The position numbers and the translations under genes were made by a program. 64,000 nucleotides of DNA from Owenia fusiformis. Lineage: Eukaryota; Annelida; Polychaeta; Sabellida; Oweniidae. The notes beneath the pieces were generated by a model. It had not been told where the DNA came from. It searched no databases and saw only the letters and a program-made list of their open reading frames with translations. Below are positions 1-18,011 of this stretch, one piece after another. The stretch lies in assembly GCA_903813345.2 (NCBI GenBank), contig CAIIXF020000003.1:24877248-24941247 (forward strand), read 5' to 3'. Positions within the stretch are counted from its first letter, which is position 1, and every line of letters begins with the position of its first letter.

Positions 1-619
1 TGAAAGGATTCACAATATTTTATTCCATCGAAACACAGAATAAATCTTTCCGATATTTATGAGGCAGTGAACATTAACTAAAACCTATAACTTTTCATAT
101 AACCCTACCCTGCGTTATTTTCTTATTATCATTGCAATAACCTTTCTCGACACAGTCACTACTTCTATACTCATCGGACCGAATATTCAGTATATATTTG
201 TAAAGTTTATATTGATATTTTTCCAATGAGCACCATATTAATTGTCTATAAAATATATTTCGATGCAAGGGACTCCTAGAAGATGTTCTCCCAGTAATGA
301 ATAATTTAATTATCCCAAGACATGCACTGTATGCTAACCTATGTCGCAGGCATATTAACCCGTATTTGTTCCCATATTTAGTCAATAAATTTCTTCTATG
401 CTCAGTTGAGTTTATCAACATATCTATTTATCAAATAAGAGTAAGAATTATCATTTGCAATCAAAGTTTTATTCTGAAATCGGCATACAAGAATGTATAT
501 TAATCATTTTGAATTGATAGAATACACATTCAACACTGTTGAAATATATATAATTAGCAATTCCAGTTGAATTAATATGCACTTTGATCTTATTGATGAA
601 TTAATAGTTGTATCATACT
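1..619. other. Left-edge sequence, no feature recognised
   Basis: AT-rich sequence without a recognisable exon, repeat unit or RNA gene. The open frames here are short and overlap on both strands. Later exons of the ZFP64-like gene would be expected to the left of 5.8 kb, but no C2H2 motif is visible on the minus strand here. Confidence 0.6.
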
Positions 620-2205
620 AAAGGTGGCAAATCCTACTGAAGAATGGTGCATCCTATTGAAGAATGGTGCATCCTATTGAAGAATGGTGCATCCTACTGA
701 AGAATGGTGCATCCTACTGAAGAATGGTGCATCCTATTCAAGAGTGGCATATCATATTCAAATGTGGTGCATCCTATTCAGGAATGGCACATCATATTCA
801 AAAGGGGTGCATCATTTTCAAGAATGATACATCCTATTCAAAAATGATAATACTATTCAAGAATGACACATCCTATTCAAAAGTGATATATCTTATTCAA
901 GAAGGGTACATTCTATTCAAAAGTGACATATCTCATTCAAGAATGGGACATCTTATAACTGTGCATCCTATTCAAAAGTGGTACATCATATTCAAATGTG
1001 GTGCATCTATTCAAAAGTAGTATATCTTATTTAAGAATGGGGCATCCTATTAAAGAACTATACATCTTATTCAAAAGTGGTGCATCATGTTAAAATGTGG
1101 TGCATCCTATACAGGAATAGCACATAATAGTCAAAGGGGTGCATCCTATTCAAGAATGACACAGCCTATTCAAGAATGGTGCATCCTATTGAAGAATGGT
1201 GCATCCTATTCAAGAGTGACATATCATATTCGAATGTGGTGCATCCTATTCAGGAATGGCACATCATATTCAAAAGGGGTGCATCCTATTCAAGAATGAC
1301 ACAGCCTATTCAAGAATGGTGCATCCTACTGAAGAATGGTGCATCCTATTGAAGAATGGTGCATCCTTTTCAAGAGTGACATATCATATTCAAATGTGGT
1401 GCATCATATTCAGGAATTGCACATCATATTCAAAAGGGGTGCATCATTTTCAAGAATGATACATCCTATTCAAAAATGATAATACTATTCAAGAATGACG
1501 CATCCTATTCAAAAATGTATATCTTATTCAAGAAGGGTACATTCTATTCAAAAGTGACATATCTCATTCAAGAATGGGACATCTTATAACTGTGCATCCT
1601 ATTCAAATGTGGCACATCATATTCAAATGTGGTGCATCTATTCAAAAGTAGTATATCTTATTCAAGAATGGGGCATCCTATTAAAGAACTATACATCTTA
1701 TTCAAAAGTGGTGCATCATGTTAAAATGTGGTGCATCCTATACAGGAATAGCACATCATAGTCAAAAGGGGTGCATCCTATTCAAGAATGACACAGCTTA
1801 TTCAGAAGTGGTATATCTTATTCAAGAATGATGCATCCTATTCAAGAATGGTACATCCTATTCAAGAGAGGCACATCATATTCAAGTGTGGTGCATCCTA
1901 TTTCAGAGAGTTACATCCTATTAAAGAGTGGTGCATCCTATTCAAGAGTGGTGCATCCTATTCAAGAGTGGTTATATTATTCAAGAGTGGTACATCCTAT
2001 TCAAGAATGATACATTACATTCAAATTTGGTACTATGTTTTATTCAAGAGTGGTACATCCTATCTAAGAATAATGCAATCTATTCAAAAGTGGAATATCT
2101 CATTCAAGAATAATGCATTCTATTCACGAATTATACATCCTATTCAAGAGAGGCACATCATACTCAATAGTGGTGCATTCTATTCAAGGGTGAGATATCT
2201 CACTC
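620..2205. repeat. 20-bp minisatellite (~1.6 kb)
   Basis: About 80 degenerate copies of a 20-bp unit close to catcctattcaagaatggtg. A higher-order duplication is visible: the stretch near 1087-1160 recurs near 1717-1790, about 630 bp away. Because 20 is not a multiple of 3, all three frames of one strand give related 20-residue peptide repeats, which creates long but meaningless open frames. No spacer structure is present. Confidence 0.95.
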
Positions 2206-4682
2206 AGAATTCATGGTGGAAGACAAGGTGACATATCAGCTTCATATACTGGACAAGACTTTACCATAGATAGAAAGAATAGCCTTCTGAATAATTAGAC
2301 CAATGAAGCAATTAATATTCAAAATGAGAACATTTGTATATAATGTCCATCTTTCTTACATAAAATAGCATTTAACACATTATCAGAGAGCACAAACGTT
2401 ATTAGAGTGATGGAACTATAGACTCTATTATGAATCCTAGTGAATTAGTTTTAAACACTAAATATAGATGGCAGCAGTGCATTGTCAACGAAATAAAATA
2501 ATAAACAGGAGACAATAAAATTACCCTTTGCATTCGTTTAACTTCACTTCTTAAAAGAGAGCTTCGTCTTCACTCTTTCAAACTAAAATAACCCTGTGAA
2601 CTCACCGCGCCAATCAGTGTTCGTAGGCCAAATTTGACTGACGTTCTATATATGGTCATTCCTTCTGACGTCATCGTTGAGCCCGGAATTGACCAATGAC
2701 ATGCGCATATTTAATTAGAACGCATTTGGCATATGTTTCTTCAACGGCTAGCTGATTGGTGGAAGAAAGGTCAGCGCGTAGGTCAAAAGTGATTTATTAC
2801 CAAAACTGTCACCGGTACCCATCGTAGGGGCGGGGCTACTAAACTGTAATATGGTCTCTACTAGGCAGATTGTAGTTTAACTAGACTCTGCATGATAGAG
2901 GAATTCGGATGGAATAATTTATAAGATATATTTTCCAGAGAGTGCTGTTTTAAGTATAATTGATGTCATTTAGCTTGGGAGATTTGGAAAGTCATTTTTA
3001 TTTGTTAATGCACAATAGAACCTGTTTTTCTCATTCACCTCCTGACAGAAGTTGAGATGTTGAAAAGTCAATATTTGAAAATATTTTTCATTTCTTTTAA
3101 CTTCATTTAAAATCTCACCTAAATGATTCAATTAACCTCTTGAAAACCGAGAGCTACAAAAAAACTTGCAACATGTATAGTCTATGATGAGATATTGAAA
3201 TTGCTGAATTTGAAAAAATTAAAAATGCTCCGATATTCCGATGAGGCTAACAGTGAACTAGTTCTGACTATATTCATCATATTTTTGTTTATTTGGAAAA
3301 GAATCAGACCCACTGCTTATAACTCGGCTTCTTAAAGAGAGAATCAGATATAGCGAGCAGGCTAAACAAAAAATTGTTTCAATTTTAGAATATTTTTGGC
3401 TCATGTCATTCCTTGTCATGTCTATTTTCTAAAAATCACAAAATTGCATACTTTATTCCAGGAAAACTAAAGATTTTTACAATAATGTATTATTTTTCTA
3501 TAAGAATGGTAACCATTCTTATTATTTGGGAGAATTTAAACATTTTTCACTCATTTTTGCACTTTGAATCATTAATAACTTCACCAATTTATAACAGATC
3601 GTGAATCTTTTGGGAGATATTGTATTTGATATTGTAAGGAATAGATTGATAGGTCAATTATACATGTTGCTTGTAATTTTGTCACCCCCTATAGATCAGA
3701 TTCTGCCTTTAAAGTCAAAACTTGCAGAGCTATTTCTAGATAAAATAATCAAAGTATCACTGGAGAATTATTAATCTCTATTATATTTGACAAGCTAATT
3801 AAAGTGAGAAAAAGCCATAATGTCTGCTTCATTGGTTGGAATCGCAGGCCCTTAAATGCAAAACCAAGATTAATTCAAACGTGATGCCAAAACAGCACAA
3901 ATTCCCACATCGTACATAACAATATCAGCATAGAATGACAACACAGTTAAAATATAAGATAACAGTTCCATTTTGTCTCTATTTCGAGGAAAGATCATGG
4001 AAATAAAAATTTCCCAAAAATTTCTGCAGGATTTTATAGGCACCAAGATGGTATATGGTATTGGAAGATTGGACATTACACGCAATACTGCAGTTAGCGA
4101 TCTGGATGTTAGCCCGTATACAGAATCTAAATAACCTGATTGGTTATTCTTAATTATTGATACTATTTCCGATTATAGTTAATTATACTTCTTGCTGGAG
4201 TCAAATATAAGAACAGTTCTTTATTAAGCTCAAATTCTTGCATGTTAGACTTGATTCCAAATTTCATAGATCAATTCAAATATCCAAGAACTTTGTCAGA
4301 TTTATTTCAGATTTTGGATTAGTTTCAATTTCTTTCTATAATCCAGGGGTTCAGGACAGTTTAATGTTATTATCGGTATATAAACTTATGAATGTTTTGT
4401 TTTTTGATGTTACATAAGCCATACAGCGTGACACTTATTGTATCAGATTTTCAAAATACCCAGTCTTAGGGATTATTTGGTAGTGTGTAAAGCTAATTCG
4501 AACATGACTGTATTCACGCCTTCTATAAACTGTAAACAAAGTCAATGCTTCAGCTGGGTTATATTCGAGATCAATAACCCAGTTAATACTTGTAATGTGT
4601 GACGTCATAACGGTGGGTCGTAGTAATGGCGGACCATGATGAATATTCGAAACAATTTGGTGAGTTTTCATGTTCGAATCGT
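2206..4682. other. Gene-free stretch with a dispersed-repeat fragment
   Basis: No exon is recognised. Positions 2521-2575 (core taccctttgcattcgttt, followed by cttcttaaaagagagcttcg) match, in direct or inverted form, sequences at 21853-21946, 22072-22143, 40254-40318 and 44104-44160 beside the Link-gene copies. This is therefore a dispersed repeat family. A related piece (tagtttaactagactctgc) lies near 2873-2891. Confidence 0.6.
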
Positions 4683-4850
4683 AATATAGACCTCAGAGCA
4701 GGGGTAATATCGTCGAATACACCCCTTGGGGCTAGGCACAAAAGCTTTCGAACCCCTCACTCCCTTCGGTCGTTCAGGGTACAGAAAACGTTTGTGCCTA
4801 GACCTGCGGGGTGTATTCGATGATATAACCCCTGCTTTTCGGTCTATATT
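4683..4850. mobile_element. Hairpin (MITE-like) element
   Basis: Imperfect palindrome of 168 bp. The left arm starts aatatagacc and the right arm ends ggtctatatt, with ~70-bp arms sharing gcaggggt, tcgaatacacccc and ctaggcacaaa. The arms encode similar peptides on both strands, which is a by-product of the palindrome. No coding capacity. A non-autonomous DNA transposon is the likely origin. Confidence 0.75.
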
Positions 4851-11126
<6,276 letters not shown>

Positions 11127-11747
11127 TTTGGATATCTGTACAGATTCACAGAGAATCTAACGTTCTTTATTATTAGCAATTTTCGAAATCCACAATGAAT
11201 TCTGAAAATGGAGGCTGCGCGGATATTCAGTGCGCAGGGCACCTGCTTATAGTTATGGCTAATCGATCAACCGGGCAATCCTACCAGAACCCTACCTCAA
11301 ATACAGAGATATTTCAAATACCTTTACTGCTCTAGCATCATAAAGTCAGTCACAACTTTCATATTAAATTATAATGTCGAATAGATAGCATGACAGTAAC
11401 TGGACAACGGCAACAATCAATCTTATATCATTGATCGAGTATATAAGGATTTCCCGGATGACGTCATTGGGGTTCCCCTTTCCCTATGTCAACAAAATAT
11501 ACGTAAAATTGAAGAAAATCGTAGTTTTCGTCGTATAAATCGTTGTTTTCGTCGTATTCTAGTCTTTACTCATGGCTGAGACTAACATGACTAACATAGT
11601 CTCAGCTCATGGTAAGTTTGTGCATGATACTTATGCAATGACAAATGAAACTAAATCCACAAAGCAAATATGCATGGGCTCTATCAGATAGGGGGTAGAG
11701 CCCATGAAATATGTTACTTCGTTTTATAGCAAGTCAGTCTTTAGAGG
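11127..11747. other. 5' flank of the ZFP64-like gene
   Basis: Sequence upstream of the minus-strand start codon. It should contain the 5' UTR and promoter, but I see no convincing TATA box. A dyad-like segment near 11575-11610 repeats ctcag and actaacat. No other gene is recognised. Confidence 0.45.
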
Positions 11748-11860
11748 TTATGTCACTATCGTGGCATATATGCCCGAGGTCTCAGTGATATATGGCCCGA
11801 CCTTGGGAGGGACATTGATCTCTGAGAACCGAGGGCATATGTGCCACGATAGTGACATAA
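11748..11860. repeat. 113-bp palindrome
   Basis: Arms ttatgtcactatcgtggca and its near-perfect complement ending agtgacataa, with inner extension atatgccc/gggcatat. It lies 6 bp from a second, larger hairpin element at 11866-12123. Confidence 0.75.
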
Positions 11861-11865
11861 ACGAT

Positions 11866-12123
11866 TTATAACATACCTATGATGATGTAGACTGGTCAGA
11901 GAGTACCGTTTTCTTATATAATTGACAAACAAATGGTTTAAAAATAATGAATAATTGAAATGAGTTTAGAAAAATTGCTCGCGCAGTTTATCTTCGATTG
12001 ATTGATTATGACGTCAGCGCCTTGACCAATCAGAAAGTTAGCGGGCGCGGGCTTTTCACAACTTATATTGGCCCGCTGTCTTGTGTACACCTTGCACTAT
12101 ACATCATCATAGGTATGTTATAA
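11866..12123. mobile_element. MITE with perfect 24-bp terminal inverted repeats
   Basis: The termini 11866-11889 (ttataacatacctatgatga...) and 12100-12123 are exact reverse complements over 24 bp. The 258-bp element has no open frame of note. It contains a GC-richer segment near 12035-12055. Non-autonomous DNA transposon is the likely identity. Confidence 0.75.
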
Positions 12124-13013
12124 TATTGGATACAGACCATGGGGGGATTAACTCCAGAGTTCAAAGATGACATAGGCTTATAGTAAACCTGTATTGAGAT
12201 GACAAACACCTCTGATTGGTCCAAATTGATAAACACAAATGATGGATTCAAAATTTTCTAATAACGCTTCGAATAATATTATCTAATTCCTGGCATGTTA
12301 ACCAATATTGTAGCTTCTTATTTCACATCAAGATAAAGAAAGATGTAATGAGTATGCTTACATCGATTAAAACATCATGACGAAGTGTTATATTTGAAAA
12401 CTTAATGATGAGATTGAGAATTTGCGCAAACGAAGGTGGTATGCAAGAGACGTAACACAGTCAGTCGTCGCTAAAGCTCTGGGGCTTAGATACAGACTAG
12501 AGCTAGAGGACACAATGACATCATTGGTTCGAATCCCAAATTCCTAATGGTCCAAATCCCATTGGTCTGAATCCCAATCGTCTGAATTACTATTGTTCAA
12601 AACCCTGAAATCTGAATCCCAATGGTCCAAATTTACTTTATTCACACAAAGCCTCTAGCGTAGCCAGGATGAAGTAGAAGAGGCACTTCCCTCCTTGCCT
12701 TGTCACTTTTTTCTTCCTGGTTATGCCACTGAAACCATCTCCAGAGATGGCTTTTTGAAAATAAAATAAGTCAAACTGAATGCCGCCATGTGCCATGTAA
12801 CCCTTAATTTTGAAATCAAAATAATCATGATAAAGATGCAGGACATGTGCACATGGGCTTTCAAGAGGAGGCCCATGATGTGCATAAAGAAAATAAGTTC
12901 AAATGATAAGAGTTGCATTTGAACCAGGGCTGTCAACTTGGGACCACCTAATATGAGTGACTTACAAATGTTGGACACCGGAGTCCAAATCTGAACACTT
13001 TTGTCCAAATTTT
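12124..13013. other. Gene-free stretch with a possible tRNA-derived SINE remnant
   Basis: No exon is seen. Positions 12526-12536 read ggttcgaatcc, matching the pol III B box. They are followed by several degenerate repeats of a taatggtccaaatccca-like unit (12547-12640). No convincing A box or cloverleaf can be drawn, so a tRNA gene is not called. Confidence 0.4.
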
Positions 13014-13716
13014 GTACGAAAATTTCCAATGAACATGCGTGACATATACGGGATTCGCGTGACAAATCCGAACAAATTGCGTTCGTTTTTTTCCGACGTT
13101 CGTATTTTTACCGTATCATAAACATATTTTGAAAAATTTTTTACAGAAACATATTTGCGTGACAATTACCAGGTAAAATGCGTATTTGCGTGACATTTTG
13201 TGTCACGCAAAAAAAACTGGCGTGACTTCAAATTCTTCAGCAAATGCGTGACAAATACGCAAATTGCGGGACAGTTGACAGGCCTGTTGAACTCAGCGAA
13301 TTATGAATATCTACATAGTAATATAGGCGGCAACTTTCGACCCCCTACTGGCACTGGAACTTGTGCAGCATGGTACACCCAGAGTGATGTCATAGGTCAC
13401 ATAGTAAGATGGTGCACCGGAAGTGATGTCATAGGTCATGTGGCAGGCCTGTCAACTGTCCCGCAATTTGCGTATTTGTCACGCATTTGCTGAAGAATTC
13501 GAAGTCACGCCAGTTATTTTTGCGTGACAGAAAATGTCACGCAAATACGCATTTTACCTGGTAATTGTCACGCCAAAATATTTCTGTAGAAAAATTTCTA
13601 AAAAAGATCGTCTACACAGCAAAAATACGAACGCCGGAAAAAAATGTACGCATTTCGTTCGGACTTTTCACGCGAATTACGTATATGTCACGCATTCCGT
13701 TCGAAATTTTTCGTAC
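13014..13716. mobile_element. Foldback element with GCGTGAC-rich arms
   Basis: Large inverted repeat: left arm 13014-13287, right arm 13441-13716, spacer ~153 bp. Outer ends are gtacgaaaattt and aaatttttcgtac. Each arm carries many copies of gcgtgaca or its complement and ends inward at acagttgacaggcctg. Repeated short motifs in long terminal repeats suggest binding sites for a transposase supplied elsewhere. The spacer resembles, in inverted orientation, unique sequence near 15236-15345. No transposase gene is present. Confidence 0.82.
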
Positions 13717-14026
13717 CTACCGATAAGGTAATCAAACAAACCCTGGTATAAAAGGTAGATGGAACAGCCCATAACAGCCAAATATGGCAGTTTAAATGTC
13801 CAGTTCAAACAAATTGAGAAATTTTGTGATAAGCTAAAAAAATTCTTCAGAACAATTTCGACCAACCAAAGTTTGTTGTCATGGTTTTATAACTTGCAGA
13901 CAGATGTTTACTTAATAACAGATGCAAGAAAGGGTATCTCAAGTCATCAGACGCTATATTATTTAGAATTTTATGATATTAAATGAAGAAGCAATTGCAA
14001 TTATTTGTTTATAACTCATTATTGGA

Positions 14027-14594
14027 CAGGGTGGTCAAAAAATGGAAACCCTTTTGCCATTTTCCTCATATCTTTGTCATTTTAAGAAATAACTCCCTGA
14101 TATTTTACACATTTGTACATCATGCAATCTCCTACCATGGAATTTCATGACCATCAGATTGATAGGCACAATGTTACAACGTTTTAAAGAACATGCCCCA
14201 GTGGCCACTATTGCGCTTTAGACCAACCTGCACACATAGTCCAAAATTCCCCTACCTTTGGGGATATAGCAAAGATAGAGTGTATATGAGAATGACCTCA
14301 GGACAACTGCAGGCCTCTGAGGTGAGATCATTCATGTCGTTCAGGCCATACCTGCTGAGGAATGCATCCAGGTCATTGACAAATGTGCAGGTTTGACTAC
14401 AGGGCGATATTGCTCAAACCTGAAGCATTTTGTTCAAACTGCTGTAAAATTGTGACTATCACTCTGATGGTCATGAAATATAGCAGGGTGGTAGGAAGGT
14501 GAATGATGTACAAATGTGTGAAATATCAGGGAGTAATTTCCTAAAATGACAAAGATATGAGGAAAATGCAGGCTTTCCATTTTTGACCACCCTG
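14027..14594. mobile_element. Non-autonomous TIR element 'cagggtggtcaaaaa'
   Basis: 568-bp element whose ends are cagggtggtcaaaaa (14027) and ttttgaccaccctg (14594). The inverted repeats extend ~145 bp inward and share catatctttgtcatttt, tgatattt and catcagat. The CAGGGTG terminus resembles that of mariner-like elements such as the one at 24683. No transposase is present in the ~275-bp middle. Confidence 0.78.
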
Positions 14595-14893
14595 TATCTT
14601 GAGTATATTCAGTTATAATACCCCATCATGCTTGAGTGATTTCAACTCATTTTTGGATTTTAACAAATTTTATTATAAAATCGACACTTGATACTTATTC
14701 ATTAGACATATTAGAGTATTTTTTGTTGTCACGGTTGTCAGTGATTTTGACTCATTTTTGGAGTTGGAGGCATTTTTGAGAATCTTCACCAAATAGACAC
14801 CCACTATACAAAATAACACACTTTCTTGCACATCTGTTAATTTTGATACCACTATATATGGACTATCACAAGATAAAATGATAACATCAACAT

Positions 14894-15228
14894 TGATAAG
14901 AGAGAGGTTAACTGATAAGACAAACAATCACTATTAAGGTAACCTGCTGGCCATGGGATAAGCTATCTGTCAACTTCTTGTGTTTATCACTTTAACAGTC
15001 TATGATGTAGAACTATGGTGAAAAAAGCTTATTCATACCTTTAATTTCTTTTTGAATTCAATAAATAAACTCAGCTTGTAACAATGAAATGATAGGGATC
15101 CATAATAAATCAAAGGAAACAGTAAATACTGGTCAAAATTACAGATGGCTTATCACATGATCACCAGGTTACCTTAACAGTGTTTGTTTGATTATCTTAT
15201 CAGTTAACCTTTCTCTAAACAATTATCA
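14894..15228. mobile_element. Foldback MITE
   Basis: Inverted arms of ~80 bp share agaggttaactgataaga and aaggtaacctg (left), complemented by caggttacctt and tcttatcagttaacct (right), around a ~165-bp middle. No coding potential. It lies just upstream of the intronless gene at 15442. Confidence 0.75.
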
Positions 15229-15441
15229 GTAACCTTTGACAAGTTATGTCACTTCTGGTGCACCATGTAACCACATGACCTCTGACCATAGTGCACCATG
15301 GTGCACAAGTGTCGGTACGGGGTCGAAAGTTACGGCCTATACTACTCTCCTGTATAATATTAATTTAGACATCTCCATTGAAAAATATGGTAAAATAATC
15401 ATTAGTGTTATTCCAGGCGGATTGTATACTTCAAAGGATCA

Positions 15442-16707
15442 ATGAAATTTAGAAATCACTATTTGATAGCGGGATTGCTGCTGAAATTGTTAACGAGATC
15501 TGTAGCAGTGACACCTAGATTTGTAACCATGGCAACATCCTGCCCAATGCCATCTTCAAATGCTTTCAAGGATATCACATCTTGCGCCAAAATTATGGAT
15601 GACTTTACTCATAACACTAAACTTGATGTCTTGCAAGATCAACCTCGTCGATATTTATGGACAGATGCTTTTGCAGTTTGTAACTTTATTCAGCTTTATA
15701 AAGATACAGGTGTAAAGCTTCATCTTGATCGAGCGATCAGTTTGGTTGACCAAGTACATCATACGTTAGGCCGGTTTAAATCTGAAATAGATAGCAGGTT
15801 GGGATGGATCAGTGGTCTGGATGAAGAAACAGGAAAGTTGCACCCAACTCAAGGTGGTTTGCGAATTGGAAAATCCATGCTGGAACGAGGTTCTCATGAG
15901 TCGTATGATGATGAGCTAGAATGGGACAGGGATGGTCAATACTACCACTATGCTACAAAATGGATGCATGCATTATTATGCGTTTCCATGATAACCAAGG
16001 ATGACAAGTATGTGATATGGGCTGAAGAACTTGTCAAGGGAGTTCATTCAAAGTTTGTATACAAATATGGGTCAACGTTAAGAATGTATTGGAAAATGAG
16101 CATTGACTTGAGCAGACCACAAGTGAGGAGTATGGGACACCATGATCCTTTGGACGGACTAATAACATACAGAGCTATTAAAGCTGCTCGCCCAAATGCT
16201 GACATCGATTCTGAAATTTCTGACTTGGAAAAGATTTGTGAACACAAAGACTGGAGTACAGATGATTCTCTAGGGCTTGGCAGTCTTCTCTCTGATGCAT
16301 TAAGACTCATGAAAATTATCTGCGTTACAGAGGATTTATCTGGGTTGCCACTCTTGAAGAAAATCCTTGAGGATTCGAACAAAGGACTGAAATCATTTGC
16401 GCGTCGTGGATTAAAAGGAAAAGCAGAGAGGCGATTAGCATTCAGAGAACTGGGTCTTGCAATTGGGATGTCCGCTGTTCCATTAATGCAAAGTTTGATT
16501 GATGGAAACCAGCGAATTTTTAACCAAGATCCATCTATACAGAAACTGGTGACAGAGATGAAACAATACATGGAACAATTCAACCATGATGTTATTACAT
16601 TCTGGCTTGACCCGAAGTCCCAGAAATTTGGAAGCTGGACATCACACTTAGATATCAACATGGTTATGCTAGCTACTAGCCTTAATTCTGGTGGATTTTT
16701 GCAATAA
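15442..16707 (+). CDS. Intronless 421-aa protein, probable six-hairpin (alpha/alpha)-barrel fold
   Basis: Single open frame of 421 codons, the longest uninterrupted host-type ORF here. The in-frame stop at 15403 bounds the start region. Met1 at 15442 gives a hydrophobic, basic N-terminus (IAGLLLKLL) that could be a signal or mitochondrial leader; Met30 (MATSCP) is an alternative start. Residues ~120-175 carry GWISGLDEETGKLHPTQGG, LRIGK, DDELEWDRDGQYYHY and TKWMHAL. This pattern recalls uncharacterised bacterial six-hairpin glycosidase-like proteins, in which an aspartate/glutamate-rich cleft binds sugars; that assignment is from memory. Enzymatic activity is unknown. An AATAAA signal lies at 16974. 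Lack of introns in an intron-rich locus suggests retroposition or horizontal transfer. A plausible acceptor (ttattccag, ending 15416) could join an upstream noncoding exon. Confidence 0.7.
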   Translation: MKFRNHYLIAGLLLKLLTRSVAVTPRFVTMATSCPMPSSNAFKDITSCAKIMDDFTHNTKLDVLQDQPRRYLWTDAFAVCNFIQLYKDTGVKLHLDRAISLVDQVHHTLGRFKSEIDSRLGWISGLDEETGKLHPTQGGLRIGKSMLERGSHESYDDELEWDRDGQYYHYATKWMHALLCVSMITKDDKYVIWAEELVKGVHSKFVYKYGSTLRMYWKMSIDLSRPQVRSMGHHDPLDGLITYRAIKAARPNADIDSEISDLEKICEHKDWSTDDSLGLGSLLSDALRLMKIICVTEDLSGLPLLKKILEDSNKGLKSFARRGLKGKAERRLAFRELGLAIGMSAVPLMQSLIDGNQRIFNQDPSIQKLVTEMKQYMEQFNHDVITFWLDPKSQKFGSWTSHLDINMVMLATSLNSGGFLQ

Positions 16708-17786
16708 TAGACTGTTTCAAAAGTTGCACTTATTGTTTGCCTTGGTGTCATTTACAGACACTTCATATTAATTAAGATTCCTAAATAAGTTTTGTTACTA
16801 TGGAAACAATGATGTACAATTTTGTACAATTAAGAGAACAATAGGCTTTGGAATTCTAAACTCATGAAATTTCTTGTTAATGACCCCCCTGGCATAATAA
16901 TGGTCCTATTTGGGTGGACTACTTTTACACCAAAACTGGAAAATGCCATTTATTCATTTTTTCCATTTTGTTAAATAAAATAAGTTGTGTTAAATGTTCA
17001 CTAGCTGATGTAATGTCATAAAATTCATCTCAAAGTTGCCCTTCCATATCTGTATCAGACTCGATGAATTGTTTATGATTTGAACAATGTGTGTCTTGTC
17101 TCCAGATTTTGAATGAGGGTGGTAGCCCCAAGACTAGGATACAAGACATGAATGGATTAAATCATCCACAATTCATTGAGTCAAGGGCTTAAATTCCTTT
17201 CTTACATTATAAAAGATTTTGTACTTAAAAGAATGATTTCTTTGCAATGTAACCTTTTTGCAAGGGTTTTTGTAAGGTTAAATGGTCAAAACCGACCATT
17301 TGATATTTTGACCTGCATAAGCATTTGGGTTGCAATTTCTCATGATACTATTTTATGTTTTCATACAACTGTTTTCAACTACAACTGAAATCCATGAGGA
17401 TATTCAAATTCTCAGAGTCTGAAAAACGACATGCACTTGGTTGTAATTTTAAGGATGATCTATCATATCTAGCCATGTGTGAATTATCCTTTAAGAATTT
17501 CTTGAAAAAATATAATCAGCTTGAATTGTCCCACGAGCATTTTCTTTAAATAACTTAATCAGCTTGTGATATTGATTCCTTGAATTTTGGAAAGATGGTT
17601 TGAGTGGGAAGGGGTGTTAGCCATTGTTTTTTTGCATTGAATTGTAGATTGGGGGATATTGGGGGTTTGTTTTCCTAATGGCTAGTTGTGCTCTAAGAGA
17701 TTTTTCTCTCTTTTTTGAATATGCTTGGTCTTTTATATTTTTGCAAAGGTGCTAATAACATACATGTATGTGACAAAAATCAGTAA
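16708..17786. other. 3' flank, no gene recognised
   Basis: Contains the putative 3' UTR and AATAAA (16974-16979) of the upstream gene. The remaining AT-rich sequence has only short open frames (for example 17176-17388) without recognisable motifs. Confidence 0.55.
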
Positions 17787-18011
17787 CATATGTTTAAGAA
17801 AATGTACACATTTGCGAACAAATAGTTCAGAAGACAACAGAATCGTCGATTAAATTTCTCACTTAGTTACAGAAACGGTATTTCGAAAAACAGTTAAGAT
17901 CTGCACTTTTAACCCAAACCGTTTCTGTAACTTAAGTGAGGAATTAAATCGACGATTCTGTTGTCTTCTGAGCTATTTTTTCGCAAACATGTACATTTTC
18001 TAAAACATATG
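17787..18011. mobile_element. Near-perfect palindromic MITE
   Basis: 225-bp hairpin with arms of ~90 bp (catatgtttaagaaaatgta and its complement ending aaaacatatg; inner cagaagacaacagaatcgtc). The loop is only ~40 bp. The outer few bases differ, which suggests moderate age. Confidence 0.8.

Noticed and set aside
620-2205. CRISPR-like short repeats
   Set aside because: Repeats are contiguous and degenerate with no unique spacers, and the sequence is eukaryotic.
724-2231. Several plus-strand open frames of 60-147 codons with repeats like MVHPIQEWHI
   Set aside because: They are translations of the 20-bp minisatellite in successive frames; no start context, splice sites or domain.
12526-12536. 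ggttcgaatcc, a tRNA B-box match
   Set aside because: No acceptor stem, anticodon arm or A box could be paired around it; at most a SINE remnant.
16044-16751. 235-codon minus-strand open frame
   Set aside because: Antisense shadow of the 421-codon gene, which has coherent protein motifs on the plus strand; the minus frame has none.
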